64,000 nt of DNA, taken from contig CAMBZR010000002.1 of NCBI GenBank assembly GCA_945872285.1, positions 1-64,000 on the forward strand, in the 5' to 3' direction. Each line of letters begins with the position of its first letter. Position 1 is the first letter of the stretch. This document shows, piece after piece, positions 7,431-16,846 of this stretch. The DNA comes from Bordetella parapertussis. GTDB taxonomy: Bacteria > Pseudomonadota > Gammaproteobacteria > Burkholderiales > Burkholderiaceae_B. The notes below the pieces were generated by a model. That model was given only the letters and a program-made list of their open reading frames with translations. It was not told where the DNA came from and ran no database searches. A program made the position numbers and the translations under genes.

Positions 7431-8915
7431 GTGTCAGCAACAACGCATACTGATGTCTTAATTATTGGCGGTGGTGGTACCGGGCTAGCGGCTGCGATCG
7501 AGGCGGCAGAACTCGGGCGCCACGTGATCTTGCTTGAAAAAAATTCTGACACCGGTGGTTCAACCTCGTGGTCAGTCGGCTCGATTACTGCCACGGGCAC
7601 CCCTCATCAACGCAAAGCCAACATACAAGACAGCACGGACGCGCATTTTGAAGATATGGAAAAGCACGCCGGCGCACTCGCACCACGTGACAACCTTGCG
7701 TTACGCCGTATCTTGGTCGACAACACCGCCGACATGATCGACTGGTTGATGAAACTCGGCGTCGTGTTTGTCGGCCCCGAAGAAGAGCCACCCCATCGTG
7801 TCGCACGCATGCACAATGTAGTGCCTAACTCGCGGTCGTTTGCCTACCATCTGACGCGCCGCTGTCGCATCCTCGGGGTCGACCTGCGTCTGAACACGGC
7901 GACGCAACGCATTGTGCTTGAGGGCGAGCGCGCCGTGGGCGTTGAAGCCACTTTGCCAGATGGCACATTACATACCTTCATTGCGCGTCGTGGCGTAGTA
8001 CTCGCCAGCGGTGACTACAGCGCGGCGGCTGACTTAAAAGCCCAGCTGGCCAACCCAGAGGTTGCCCTGGTCGATGCTATCAATACCACGGCCACAGGCG
8101 ACGGTCATCGCATGGCGATGGCGCTAGGCGCCTCTGTGATCAATGGCGATATTGTGCGTGGCCCGATCATGCGATTTTTAGCGCCAACCCGTGCCAATCT
8201 GCTGCAACGCTTACCACCCACCAAAATCATTGCGCAGTTGATTGCCTGGTCAGCAACGTGGTTGCCTCAGTGGATTTTGCGTCCTTTCTTGATGAGCTTT
8301 TTAACGACCGCAGTCAGCCCTTCCACAGACCTCTATCGCGAAGGTGGTGTGTTGATCAATAAAGACGGTAAGCGCTTTACCAACGAACTCGATAAGCCAA
8401 ATAAAGACATGGCAAAGCAGCCTGAGCGGATTGGCTGGATTGTCATGGATAGCGTGGTCGCCAAAAAGTTTTCGGCTTGGCCGTATTACATCTCGACCGC
8501 ACCCGGCGTAGCCTATGCCTACATTGACGATTACCGGCGCAACCGGCCAGACATCTTTCATTGCGCGCCAACGCTCGAAGAACTAGCGGCGAGCATGGGG
8601 GTCGCTGGGCAGGCGCTGTTTGAAACGATCGCGCATTACAACCAACACGACCGCGGCACTCGCCCCGCCATTACGCAAGGTCCGTTTTATGCGCTGGGCC
8701 CCATTAAAAGCTACGTCGTCTTTACCGATGGTGGGTTAAAGATCACCGACAAACTTGAAGTGCTGCGCACCGACGGGCAGGTGATCCCCGGTCTGTATGC
8801 CGCCGGTTCGACGGGGCAAGGCGGCCTGTTACTTGAAGGTCATGGCCACCACTTAGGCTGGGCGTTTATTTCAGGTCGTATCGCCGGGCGAGCTGCAGCA
8901 CATTTTTCAGGCTAA
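7431..8915 (+). CDS. FAD-dependent oxidoreductase, 3-ketosteroid dehydrogenase/fumarate reductase flavoprotein family
   Basis: A 494-residue flavoprotein. The N-terminal dinucleotide-binding motif is VLIIGGGGTGLAAAIEA, followed by a Glu in LLEKN and the GGSTSWSVG loop typical of KstD and flavocytochrome c proteins. The C-terminus carries GLYAAGSTGQGG and GHGHHLGWAFISGR, the second FAD-binding region. Family members add or remove hydrogen alpha,beta to a carbonyl or carboxylate. Start is GTG 7431 with GGTGGAG 10 nt upstream. It follows the PRISE-like gene by 18 nt and converges on a Bug gene with only 5 nt between stops. Direction and substrate are not determined; no signal peptide is seen, so it is likely cytoplasmic. 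Confidence 0.88.
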   Translation: MSATTHTDVLIIGGGGTGLAAAIEAAELGRHVILLEKNSDTGGSTSWSVGSITATGTPHQRKANIQDSTDAHFEDMEKHAGALAPRDNLALRRILVDNTADMIDWLMKLGVVFVGPEEEPPHRVARMHNVVPNSRSFAYHLTRRCRILGVDLRLNTATQRIVLEGERAVGVEATLPDGTLHTFIARRGVVLASGDYSAAADLKAQLANPEVALVDAINTTATGDGHRMAMALGASVINGDIVRGPIMRFLAPTRANLLQRLPPTKIIAQLIAWSATWLPQWILRPFLMSFLTTAVSPSTDLYREGGVLINKDGKRFTNELDKPNKDMAKQPERIGWIVMDSVVAKKFSAWPYYISTAPGVAYAYIDDYRRNRPDIFHCAPTLEELAASMGVAGQALFETIAHYNQHDRGTRPAITQGPFYALGPIKSYVVFTDGGLKITDKLEVLRTDGQVIPGLYAAGSTGQGGLLLEGHGHHLGWAFISGRIAGRAAAHFSG

Positions 8916-8920
8916 ATCGC

Positions 8921-9916
8921 TTACTGATCATCCTTAATATCAGCGGCCTTAACAACCTGCGCCCACTTCGCCATATCAGCTCGCACAAAAGCAGCGAACT
9001 CTTTTTCGGTTGTGATGGTTGGGACCAGGCCCTGCTTTGACAAATCAGCGATCATTTCTGGCCGGCTTAACACCTCAAGCGCCGCCAAATGCAACGCATT
9101 GCGCGCCTGCTCTGGCGTGCCTGCCGGAGCCATCAACCCATACCAATAATCCATATCAAACCCAGGGATACCCGCCTCAATAAACGTGGGCACCTCAGGC
9201 ATCGCCGACGAGCGCTGCTTGCCGGTCAATGCAATCGCTTTGAGTTGGCCCGAGCGCACGATACCAGCCACCGCTGGCAAGGGGGCAAACATGACCATGT
9301 CACGCTGCTGGCCCAGCATGTCGGCCGCTACCGCGCCCGTTCCCTTGTAGGGCACATGCGTCAGTTTAATTTTGGTCTCAAAAATAAACAGCTCGGCCGC
9401 CATATGCGCACCCGAACCAGTACCCGCGGAACCAAAATTAATTTTCCCTGGATTTTCTTTCGCCAACCTAACAAGGTCTGAGGCCACCTTGATCTGTGAC
9501 GAAGGATGCACCACCAGCACCATGGGCGCCGCCGCCAAGGCTGTGAGAGCCACAAAATCACGCTCAACACTATAGGCAAGCTTTGGATAGATACTTGGAT
9601 TAATACCAATTTCAGAAACCGAGCCCACCAATAACGTCTTGCCATCGGGGTTCGCACGGGCAACGAACTGCGCACCAATCGCCCCCGCAGCCCCAGGGCG
9701 ATTTTCGATCACAGCAGTCACGCCGAGCTTATCAGCCACCTTGGGCATCACCATACGAGTCAGCACGTCTGTGCCTCCGCCAGGCGCAAAGGGGATCACG
9801 ACGTTAATGGGTTTATCGCTATTAGCTTGGGCGTGCGTCAAAGACAAAGCGCCAAGCGAAGCCACAACCAGCAAGGCAAATACGCCCTTAAGACCGAGTT
9901 TTAGGCAAAATAACAT
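8921..9916 (-). CDS. Bug-type substrate-binding protein
   Basis: A 331-residue periplasmic protein with a signal peptide ending about residue 31 (LTHAQAN) and the Bug motifs IPFAPGGGTDVLTRM, VIENRPGAAGAIG, HVPYKGTGAVAAD and PTFIEAGIPGFD. Start ATG at 9916 has GGAG 7 nt upstream on the minus strand. It is transcribed away from the CoA-transferase gene at 10083, so the two share a 166-nt divergent promoter region and may serve the same compound. No membrane TTT component is adjacent. Confidence 0.92.
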   Translation of the reverse strand: MLFCLKLGLKGVFALLVVASLGALSLTHAQANSDKPINVVIPFAPGGGTDVLTRMVMPKVADKLGVTAVIENRPGAAGAIGAQFVARANPDGKTLLVGSVSEIGINPSIYPKLAYSVERDFVALTALAAAPMVLVVHPSSQIKVASDLVRLAKENPGKINFGSAGTGSGAHMAAELFIFETKIKLTHVPYKGTGAVAADMLGQQRDMVMFAPLPAVAGIVRSGQLKAIALTGKQRSSAMPEVPTFIEAGIPGFDMDYWYGLMAPAGTPEQARNALHLAALEVLSRPEMIADLSKQGLVPTITTEKEFAAFVRADMAKWAQVVKAADIKDDQ

Positions 9917-10082
9917 TAACGTCTCCGATTATTGCGACCCAGGGCCGGACTGTTTAGCCAAGAATCGATTCGTTATGATTGAACTGAATATTAACGAGGA
10001 TCTGACCTGGGCGCGAGTGATTTGGGCTCTCTTTGTTAATCTCTAGGCTATGCGTCGGCTTGGCCGACTTCACCTCAGGATA

Positions 10083-11333
10083 ATGTCCGCAATGACTCTG
10101 CCTTATCAACACTTGCCACACGTACAGGCCGCTCAAGGGTTCTCGCATTTTGAGGGGATTCAAGTGTTGGACCTGAGCACCTCAGTTGCCGGCCCTTATG
10201 CCACACAACTACTGGGAGATTTTGGTGCCACCGTGCTCAAAATCGAAAAGCCGGGCACCGGAGACGACGCTCGCCAATGGGGCCCACCTTTTTTAAATGG
10301 CGCCTCACTTTGGTTTTTAAGCGTCAACCGCAACAAACATAGTATGGCGCTCGATATCAGCAAGCCCGAGGGTCTGGAGGTCTTAATGTCTTTGCTCGAG
10401 ACCACTGACGTACTGGTACTGAATATGACACCGCGCGTTCAAGACAAGCTAGGCTTAAGTTTTGCAAAACTACAAGAGCGGTTTCCGCGCTTAATCCATG
10501 CCAGCCTAACTGGCTTTGGTTTAACCGGCGCTCGCAGCGACCACCCCTGCTACGACCTGATTGCCGAAGGCTATTCGGGGATCATGGATTTAACCGGCGA
10601 AAGCGAGAGCGATCCTCAAAAGGTAGGTACACCTGCCGCCGATATGCTGGCGGGACAAGACCTAGCCATGGCAGTGATGGCCGCCATCCATGGCCGCACC
10701 CGCACGGGAAAAGGTTCTAGTGTTGACGTTTCGATGCTCGCTACCATGACGCGCTTTACTGCACCGCGCGTGGTTGCCTACCTAGGCTCTGACGAGGTGC
10801 CACGGCGTTCTGGCGGCAAAGATTCGGTCATCGCGATTTATCAGGTGTTTGATACCGCTGATGCGCAGTTGTCGCTTGGTCTAGGTAATGATGCCATCTG
10901 GACACGCTTTTGGCAGGCCGTGGGAGACCCAGCTTTTGCCCAAAAGCCAGAATATGCTGGTAACGCGGGGCGTCGCACGCATCGACCCGCCATCGTGGCG
11001 CACATCGCGCAGGTGCTCGCCACCCGACCTCGGGATGAATGGTTGGCGCTCTTTGCCAAAAATCGGATCCCAGCAGGCCCGATTAATCGGGTTGATGAAG
11101 TCACCAAAGATCAAGAGCTTTTAGCTAAAGAATTTTTTTATAAGAGCGCTTCTGGTTACGGTGACATTCCCCAGGTCGGCTTAGGCATCACCATCGATGG
11201 TCAGCACCACGTGCACCGTCAGGCGCCCCCCACCTTAGGCCAAGACACGCAAGCCGTGCTGCGCGAACGACTAAATCTGAGCCCAGAGCAGATCAGGGCG
11301 CTGCAACAGGCCAAAATTGTGAACGAGTCGTAA
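10083..11333 (+). CDS. CaiB/BaiF (family III) CoA-transferase
   Basis: About 416 residues, the usual size for class III CoA-transferases, which move CoA between carboxylic acids through a catalytic-Asp anhydride. The N-terminal VLDLSTSVAGPYATQLLGDF and VLKIEKPGTGDDAR segments are hallmarks, and the catalytic Asp lies in the CYDLIAEGYSG segment (near residue 162). It probably activates an imported acid to its CoA ester for the enzymes encoded downstream. ATG 10083 is tentative: an in-frame ATG at 10050 and one at 10092 are alternatives, and the ribosome-binding sites do not settle the choice. A 131-nt gap with a palindrome separates it from the next gene. Confidence 0.9.
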   Translation: MSAMTLPYQHLPHVQAAQGFSHFEGIQVLDLSTSVAGPYATQLLGDFGATVLKIEKPGTGDDARQWGPPFLNGASLWFLSVNRNKHSMALDISKPEGLEVLMSLLETTDVLVLNMTPRVQDKLGLSFAKLQERFPRLIHASLTGFGLTGARSDHPCYDLIAEGYSGIMDLTGESESDPQKVGTPAADMLAGQDLAMAVMAAIHGRTRTGKGSSVDVSMLATMTRFTAPRVVAYLGSDEVPRRSGGKDSVIAIYQVFDTADAQLSLGLGNDAIWTRFWQAVGDPAFAQKPEYAGNAGRRTHRPAIVAHIAQVLATRPRDEWLALFAKNRIPAGPINRVDEVTKDQELLAKEFFYKSASGYGDIPQVGLGITIDGQHHVHRQAPPTLGQDTQAVLRERLNLSPEQIRALQQAKIVNES

Positions 11334-11386
11334 CGATGCTCGCGACGCCAAGTCTGGTGTGTGTCTGACCAAAAAACAACCAGTTA

Positions 11387-11414
11387 TTGTCTATATACAA
11401 TGCCTGTTGTACAG
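11387..11414. promoter_or_regulatory. Candidate operator pair upstream of the alicyclic-acid cluster
   Basis: TTGTCTATATACAA (11387-11400) is a 14-bp near-palindrome with one mismatched pair. It is followed after 3 nt by CTGT-N3-ACAG (11404-11414). The shape resembles TTGT-N-ACAA sites of GntR-family regulators. It lies 51-78 nt before the ATG at 11465. No GntR gene is in the window, so the assignment is tentative. Confidence 0.35.
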
Positions 11415-11464
11415 CACGAGTAAACTGCTAAAAACAGAATAACTGATCTACAAAGAGACACCCT

Positions 11465-12244
11465 ATGACATTCGATGAAATTATTTACGAAGAAGACGGC
11501 CCCATTGGCACGATCACAATCAATCGCCCCGAAGATGGCAACATGTTCACCCCGAAAATGTGTCACGAAATTCGTGACTGTATAAACGAGATACGTCGTG
11601 AAACCAGAACGCGTGTCCTTGTATTAACTGGCGCTGGCGATCGCTTCTTTTGTATTGGCGGGCGCAAAGAAGGGATGCAAGACACCCAACTCTATGCGGG
11701 CGTCTTACCCACGCTCGAGATGTATGAAAGCATCGACCGTCTGCAAAAACCCGTGATCGCCTCAGTCAACGGCTTTGCTGTGGGCGGGGGCAACGTACTG
11801 CAAATGGTATGCGATCTGACAATTGCTTCCGATACTGCAACCTTCAGGCAAGTCGGTCCAATGATGGGCAGCTTTGACGCGGGCTACGGCACGTGGTACC
11901 TCGAAGATTTGGTCGGTAAAAAACGCGCAAAAGAAATGTGGTTTTCGAACCCAAAAATCCCCGCCAAACAAGCGCTCGAGATGGGCTTGATCAACCGGAT
12001 TGTGCCTGCCGCTGAATTGCGCGCCGAGACCCGCAAGTGGGCGCTCGAGATTGCCGATCGCGGCTCGTTTGCTCTAGCTTCGGTCAAGGCCGCGTTTAAC
12101 GCGCGTCACGGCGGCGTGGGCGGCTTGTCGCGCATGGCGCATGATTTACTGCTGCGCGGCTATCTGGATACCAAAGAGCACGATGAACTTTCAGCGTCGT
12201 TTGCTGAACGTCGTAAACCTGATTCGTCTACCTTTGGTCACTAG
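11465..12244 (+). CDS. Crotonase-family ring-opening hydrolase, BadI/MenB-like
   Basis: A 259-residue crotonase-fold protein. Unlike true hydratases, its second oxyanion region reads GGGNVLQMVCD and is followed by GPMMGSFDAGYGTWYLEDLV. That pattern is shared by BadI (2-ketocyclohexanecarboxyl-CoA hydrolase) and MenB (naphthoate synthase). With a CoA ligase, acyl-CoA dehydrogenase, hydratase and SDR in the same operon and no menaquinone genes, a BadI-like role is favoured: hydrolytic opening of a 2-oxocycloalkane-carboxyl-CoA. It is the first gene after the palindromic intergenic region and is probably the start of the main transcript through about 20503. The assignment to a specific ring size is inference. 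Confidence 0.8.
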   Translation: MTFDEIIYEEDGPIGTITINRPEDGNMFTPKMCHEIRDCINEIRRETRTRVLVLTGAGDRFFCIGGRKEGMQDTQLYAGVLPTLEMYESIDRLQKPVIASVNGFAVGGGNVLQMVCDLTIASDTATFRQVGPMMGSFDAGYGTWYLEDLVGKKRAKEMWFSNPKIPAKQALEMGLINRIVPAAELRAETRKWALEIADRGSFALASVKAAFNARHGGVGGLSRMAHDLLLRGYLDTKEHDELSASFAERRKPDSSTFGH

Positions 12245-12318
12245 GATCCCTACCTTAACCACTCGACTCTCGTATTTAGCCAGTAAGCTTTCTATACACC
12301 GCGTTTAGGTTTTCGAAC

Positions 12319-14010
12319 ATGATGTTGACTCTGCACGATCCACAAAAAACCAGCGAAAACTACGCCTCAGGCGCTTGGCATGCCGACACGATGTTCGGCT
12401 TGCTGCAGCAGCACGCACACGCTCGCCCAAACGGTGTTGCCCTGCGCGATTTGTTCACGACGCTGACCTGGTCACAAGTCTTACAGGCCGTTGAACAGCT
12501 TGCATTAAACCTGCATCAAGCGGGCTTAAGCGCTGGTGACCGTATCGCGATCTGGTTGCCTAGCCGTGTTGAAAGCGTGATTGTGTTTATGGCCTGTTCG
12601 CGCAACGGCTACGTATGCTGCCCGTCACTTCACCAAAGCTACACCTCGGGCGAAATCATTACTCTGCTTAAGCGCATTCGTTGCAAAGCATTTTTCACAA
12701 CGCTTGGCTATGGCTCTGACGCAGCAACTCAACCGATCCAGGCGTTGCTTGGCGAAGTGCCCACGTTAATTCGAACCTGTTTGTATGGCGCAACCTTTGC
12801 TGACCCCACGCAATCGATTGAACATCAGACGATTGAACAGCAGGTGACTGAGATTCCGACACATGCGGATACAGCTCCAACACTTGGCCTACCCCCTGCT
12901 GCCACCAACCCCGACAAGATTGTTTACCTAGCCTTCACCTCAGGTACAACTGGTTTACCCAAAGGTGTGATGCACAGCGACAACACCTTGTTGGCTAACG
13001 GCCGCATGATGGTACGTGACTGGCATCACGATCAAAACTCTATTCTTGTCGCGCTCAGCCCTTTAAGCCATCACATTGGTACGGTTTCCATCGAGCAATG
13101 GCTTGCTGCGGGCTTGCAACTCGTCATCCATAACTTTGCTGCCGATAAATCTGCGCTTGACTGGATCATCGAAAGTCAAGGCACCTATGTGATGGGTGTG
13201 CCGACACACGCGATAGATATTCTGGAAGATGTTCGCCGCCGCGGTCTGACAGCAATGGGTAAGGTGACGTCGTTTTATATGGCTGGCTCACCGATCCCAC
13301 GTGAAGTCGCCGAACAATTCTTGCGTATTGGCGTCACGCCACAGAACGTTTATGGCATGACCGAAAACGGCTCGCATCAATACACTTTACCCACCGACCC
13401 CACCAGCACGATTGTGGCCACGTGCGGGCGAGCTGCGCAAGGCTATGAAGTGCGGATTTTTGACGCCGAGCACCCCGACCATGAAGTCGCGCAAGGTCAG
13501 GTCGGTGAAATTGGCGGGCGCGGTGGGTTGTTGATGCTTGGCTATTTTGACGATCAAACTGCCACTGAAAATTCTTTTAATCGCTCAGGCTGGTTTATGA
13601 GTGGCGATCTTGGTGTGTTTGACGAACAAGGCTGCCTGCAAATCGTTGGGCGTAAAAAAGACTTAATTATTCGTGGCGGACACAATATTCACCCCGCCCG
13701 CATTGAAGACTTGACACACAGACACCCTGATGTCGTGAAGGCCGCTGTGTTTCCGATCGCCGATGATCGCTTAGGCGAGCGCGTCTGCCTCTCGATTTTG
13801 CAGCGCGCAGGCGCCACGATTGACCCTCAACAAGTTTTGCAGCACTTGCACGAGGTCGGTTTATCAAAATACGACATGCCCGAATACTTTATTGTGATGC
13901 CCGCCTTTCCACTGACGGCCAGCGGCAAGATTTTAAAGCGCGAACTCATCGAAATGACCAAGCGCGGAGACATCAAGCCCGCGCCGGTTCGTTGGAAGGC
14001 ACCGGCCTGA
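12319..14010 (+). CDS. AMP-forming acyl-CoA synthetase, cyclohexanecarboxylate-CoA ligase-like
   Basis: A 563-residue ANL-superfamily ligase that adenylates a carboxylic acid and transfers it to CoA. The phosphate-binding loop FTSGTTGLPKGVMHS lies near residue 205, followed by YGMTENG and GWFMSGDLG. The hinge GRKKDLIIRGGHNIHP and the C-terminal catalytic Lys in TASGKILKREL are intact. The sequence style fits the AliA/FadD13-like branch, and the neighbours (BadI-, BadK- and AliB-like genes) suggest an alicyclic acid substrate. ATG codons at 12319 and 12322 are equally possible. It is separated by 74 nt from the upstream gene and 39 nt from the downstream gene. Confidence 0.88.
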   Translation: MMLTLHDPQKTSENYASGAWHADTMFGLLQQHAHARPNGVALRDLFTTLTWSQVLQAVEQLALNLHQAGLSAGDRIAIWLPSRVESVIVFMACSRNGYVCCPSLHQSYTSGEIITLLKRIRCKAFFTTLGYGSDAATQPIQALLGEVPTLIRTCLYGATFADPTQSIEHQTIEQQVTEIPTHADTAPTLGLPPAATNPDKIVYLAFTSGTTGLPKGVMHSDNTLLANGRMMVRDWHHDQNSILVALSPLSHHIGTVSIEQWLAAGLQLVIHNFAADKSALDWIIESQGTYVMGVPTHAIDILEDVRRRGLTAMGKVTSFYMAGSPIPREVAEQFLRIGVTPQNVYGMTENGSHQYTLPTDPTSTIVATCGRAAQGYEVRIFDAEHPDHEVAQGQVGEIGGRGGLLMLGYFDDQTATENSFNRSGWFMSGDLGVFDEQGCLQIVGRKKDLIIRGGHNIHPARIEDLTHRHPDVVKAAVFPIADDRLGERVCLSILQRAGATIDPQQVLQHLHEVGLSKYDMPEYFIVMPAFPLTASGKILKRELIEMTKRGDIKPAPVRWKAPA

Positions 14011-14049
14011 ATCATTACCACATTGATCCAACCTTAAAGGCAGTCGAAC

Positions 14050-14832
14050 ATGGCGGTAGAACTTTCAATTGACCAGGGCTTGGCCCACCTGCATCTCAAT
14101 CGCCCCAAGGCGCTCAACGCCTTAAGTTTTGGGATCTTGCAAGACCTGAACGACACGCTTGCTCAAATTGAACAAGCGATCGAGCAGCAACAAGTGCGCG
14201 GCTTGGTGATTACGGGCGCAGGCGAAAAATCTTTCTGTGCTGGGGCCGATATCCCTGAACTGCTTGGGCGAACCCTTGTGCAGCAACACGAAGGCGCACG
14301 TCTCGGGCAAGAGGTCTTTAATCGTCTTGCTGCCCTGCGCATCCCTTCTGTGGCGGTGATTCACGGTTACGCCTTTGGTGGCGGTCTTGAACTGGCGCTG
14401 TCATGCACCTTTCGTATCGCGACAGCGCGCGCCAAAATGGGCTTGCCAGAAATCAAACTCGGCTTGATCCCTGGCTACGGCGGTACACAGCGCTTACCCC
14501 GCTTGATTGGCGAAGGCCGCGCACTCGACATCATCCTGTCCGGGCGCACCGTTGAGGCGATCGAGGCTGAACGCATTGGCTTAGTCACGCGCTTAGTTGA
14601 AGAAGGCAATCCTTACACCCTTGGCACAGAATTTTTAGCGCCCTACCTCAAGCATGGCCTGTTAGCACTTGAGATGGCACGTCAAGCGATATCACGAGGC
14701 GTGCAAACAACCCTCGATCAAGGTCTAAAAATTGAGCGTGATTTATCAACGTTAATTTTTCAAACTGCTGACGCCAACGAAGGCATGACCGCGTTCGTTG
14801 AAAAGCGTCCCGCCGCATTTAAGGATCATTGA
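14050..14832 (+). CDS. Enoyl-CoA hydratase (BadK-like)
   Basis: A 260-residue crotonase with both catalytic glutamates in place: the first in GGGLELALSCTF and the second in MGLPEIKLGLIPGYGG. It should add water across an alpha,beta-unsaturated acyl-CoA, such as a cyclohexene-carboxyl-CoA in the proposed pathway. The N-terminus has the expected LHLNRPKALNALS and the CoA-binding AGADIPELL. Start ATG 14050 has AAGG 10 nt upstream. The context, between an acid-CoA ligase and an SDR, supports the hydratase step. General beta-oxidation remains possible. Confidence 0.9.
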   Translation: MAVELSIDQGLAHLHLNRPKALNALSFGILQDLNDTLAQIEQAIEQQQVRGLVITGAGEKSFCAGADIPELLGRTLVQQHEGARLGQEVFNRLAALRIPSVAVIHGYAFGGGLELALSCTFRIATARAKMGLPEIKLGLIPGYGGTQRLPRLIGEGRALDIILSGRTVEAIEAERIGLVTRLVEEGNPYTLGTEFLAPYLKHGLLALEMARQAISRGVQTTLDQGLKIERDLSTLIFQTADANEGMTAFVEKRPAAFKDH

Positions 14833-14893
14833 TTCATCGCGACCCACTCGCGGCTCTAGACTCACTTTTATATACGATCTCTTCAGGCAAAAC

Positions 14894-15652
14894 ATGAGCA
14901 CTTCAGCAAAAAAAGGCTGCATTATCGTCACCGGCGCCAGTCGTGGCATTGGCGCTGCGATCGCGCTTGGTCTTGCGCAAGCTGGCTACGCGGTCGGCTG
15001 CCTGTCACGCTCGGGCGAAACACCTCAAATCACAGGTGCCACCACAGAGCTTGCCAAACACTGGTTCAGCGCCAAGTGCGATGTCAGTCGCCCCGAACAA
15101 TTGACGGCAGCCTTTGCTGATATTGCACAGCGCTCGGGCCAGCCCTTAGTTGGCCTCGTCAATAACGCCGGCATCCACTCGCAAGATCGTGTGCAAGACA
15201 TTGCTGAACAAGAGTTCAAAAACGTAATGGATGTCAATGCCTACTCAGTCTTGGCAGCGAGCCAGACCATTTACCCCCACCTGCTTGAAAACAAAGGTGG
15301 CTTGATCGTCAACATTGGTTCGTTTTACGACAAGCTTGGCGTCAAACAACACCTGACCTACTGCGCCACCAAGGCCGCGGTGGGTGCAATGACGCGCTGT
15401 ATGGCGGTCGAATGGGCGCCCAAAGGCATTCGAGTTTTGAACGTCGCCCCTGGCTATGTCATGACAGACTTTAACCGCGAGATGATTCAAAAAGGCCCAC
15501 TTGCCGACTATTTAGCAAAGCGAATTCCCTCGGGCGTGGCCGGCGAAGCGCAAGATATTGGCAATCTCGTGACCTCTCTTTTTGTCTTAAATTCACCTTA
15601 CATGACGGGCGAAACCATCTACATTGATGGCGCACACGGCATGTTGCAGTAA
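14894..15652 (+). CDS. SDR family 3-hydroxyacyl-CoA-type dehydrogenase (FabG/BadH-like)
   Basis: A 252-residue classical SDR with the cofactor loop TGASRGIGAAIA, NNAG, a Ser in IVNIGSFYDK and an intact YCATK catalytic pair. It probably oxidises the hydroxyl made by the preceding hydratase, the role BadH plays in cyclohexanecarboxylate degradation. This cannot be told from an ordinary FabG-like reductase by sequence alone. The ATG at 14894 is chosen because it begins the conserved N-terminus; the frame is open further upstream. It lies 61 nt after the hydratase and 18 nt before the acyl-CoA dehydrogenase gene. Confidence 0.88.
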   Translation: MSTSAKKGCIIVTGASRGIGAAIALGLAQAGYAVGCLSRSGETPQITGATTELAKHWFSAKCDVSRPEQLTAAFADIAQRSGQPLVGLVNNAGIHSQDRVQDIAEQEFKNVMDVNAYSVLAASQTIYPHLLENKGGLIVNIGSFYDKLGVKQHLTYCATKAAVGAMTRCMAVEWAPKGIRVLNVAPGYVMTDFNREMIQKGPLADYLAKRIPSGVAGEAQDIGNLVTSLFVLNSPYMTGETIYIDGAHGMLQ

Positions 15653-15670
15653 TCGATCACGGAGTCAAAG

Positions 15671-16846
15671 ATGAACGTATTAGAACGACTAGATGCTGCG
15701 CAGCCTTGGACGCAAGAAGAAACCATGCTGCTCGATTCAGTCAAGCAACTTGCAGCCGAAAAAATTGCCCCACGCGCGGCCCATTACGATAAGACCGCAG
15801 AGTTTCCTTGGGACAACGTTAAAGAGATCAACAATCTGGGCTTGAACGCCATGTTCATCCCCGAAGCCTATGGTGGCGCACCCTTATCATACGCATGTTA
15901 TTTGGCATGTGTGCGCGAGATCAGCGAAGCCTGTGCCTCAACCGGCATTATTTGGGCCACTAACTTTCATGCCATCAAACCGTTAATGGATTTTGGCAAC
16001 GAAGAACAGAAGCAACGATTACTGCCGCGAATGGCTGAAGGTGGCTTAGCGGCGCTAGTGATTACCGAACCCACCGCAGGCTCAGACGCCACGGGGATGA
16101 AAACCACCTTCACACCCGACGGTGATTCGATCATCATGAATGGCAGCAAAATCTTTATTTCGAATGGCGATGTTGCTGACCTTTATATCGTGTTTGGAAA
16201 ATGGAGCGAGATCGCGGGTGATAAAGAATCGATCACCGCCGTGGTGCTTGAAAAAGGCGCCCCGGGCTTTAGCGTGACCGGCACAGAAGATAAAATGGGG
16301 ACTCGTGCGTCGGGCACGGCCTCGCTCTCGTTTGATCAGGTGCGTATCCCTCGCGCAAACTTGTTATGCGTACCTGGTGACGGTTTAAAAATCTTACTCG
16401 CCTCACTGAACAAATCGCGACCTAGCGTTGCAGCACATGCATTGGGCATCGCACGCGCAGCATTTAAAGACGCAATCGCGTACATGAACGATCGCCGTCA
16501 GTCGGGCAAACGCTTGCTCGAGTTTCAAGGTTTGCAATTTAACGTGGCCGATTTAGCTGCAGAACTTGTGATGGTTGAATCATGGTTGTGGCGTGTCGCC
16601 CACCTCATCGAATCCGACGCCCCCAATGTCGGGATCGAAGCTTCGATCTTAAAATTAAAAGCGACCGATCTGGCCATGCGCATCGCCACCGATGCCGTGC
16701 AGTTTTTAGGTGGCTACGGTTATTGCAAAGACTATCGCGTCGAGCGCCTCATGCGCGATGCAAAAATTACTCAGATCTGGGAAGGCACCAATCAAATTCA
16801 TCGTCAATTGATTGGACGTAGCTTTCTGAAAAAGGAAAAACGATGA
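15671..16846 (+). CDS. Acyl-CoA dehydrogenase (AliB/short-chain type)
   Basis: A 391-residue flavoprotein of normal family length. It shows the substrate and FAD segments VITEPTAGSDATGMKT and FLGGYGYCKDYRVERLMRDA. The catalytic base Glu sits in QIWEGTNQIHR, the short/medium-chain position. It should introduce the alpha,beta double bond into an acyl-CoA, in context the saturated ring carboxyl-CoA. GGAG precedes the ATG by 7 nt. Its TGA overlaps the next gene in an ATGA junction, so translation is coupled to the 3-hydroxyacyl-CoA dehydrogenase. Confidence 0.92.
   Translation: MNVLERLDAAQPWTQEETMLLDSVKQLAAEKIAPRAAHYDKTAEFPWDNVKEINNLGLNAMFIPEAYGGAPLSYACYLACVREISEACASTGIIWATNFHAIKPLMDFGNEEQKQRLLPRMAEGGLAALVITEPTAGSDATGMKTTFTPDGDSIIMNGSKIFISNGDVADLYIVFGKWSEIAGDKESITAVVLEKGAPGFSVTGTEDKMGTRASGTASLSFDQVRIPRANLLCVPGDGLKILLASLNKSRPSVAAHALGIARAAFKDAIAYMNDRRQSGKRLLEFQGLQFNVADLAAELVMVESWLWRVAHLIESDAPNVGIEASILKLKATDLAMRIATDAVQFLGGYGYCKDYRVERLMRDAKITQIWEGTNQIHRQLIGRSFLKKEKR

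Noticed and set aside
11465..12244. MenB (naphthoate synthase) assignment
   Set aside because: The sequence pattern is shared with BadI, no other menaquinone genes are present and the neighbours form an acyl-CoA pathway.
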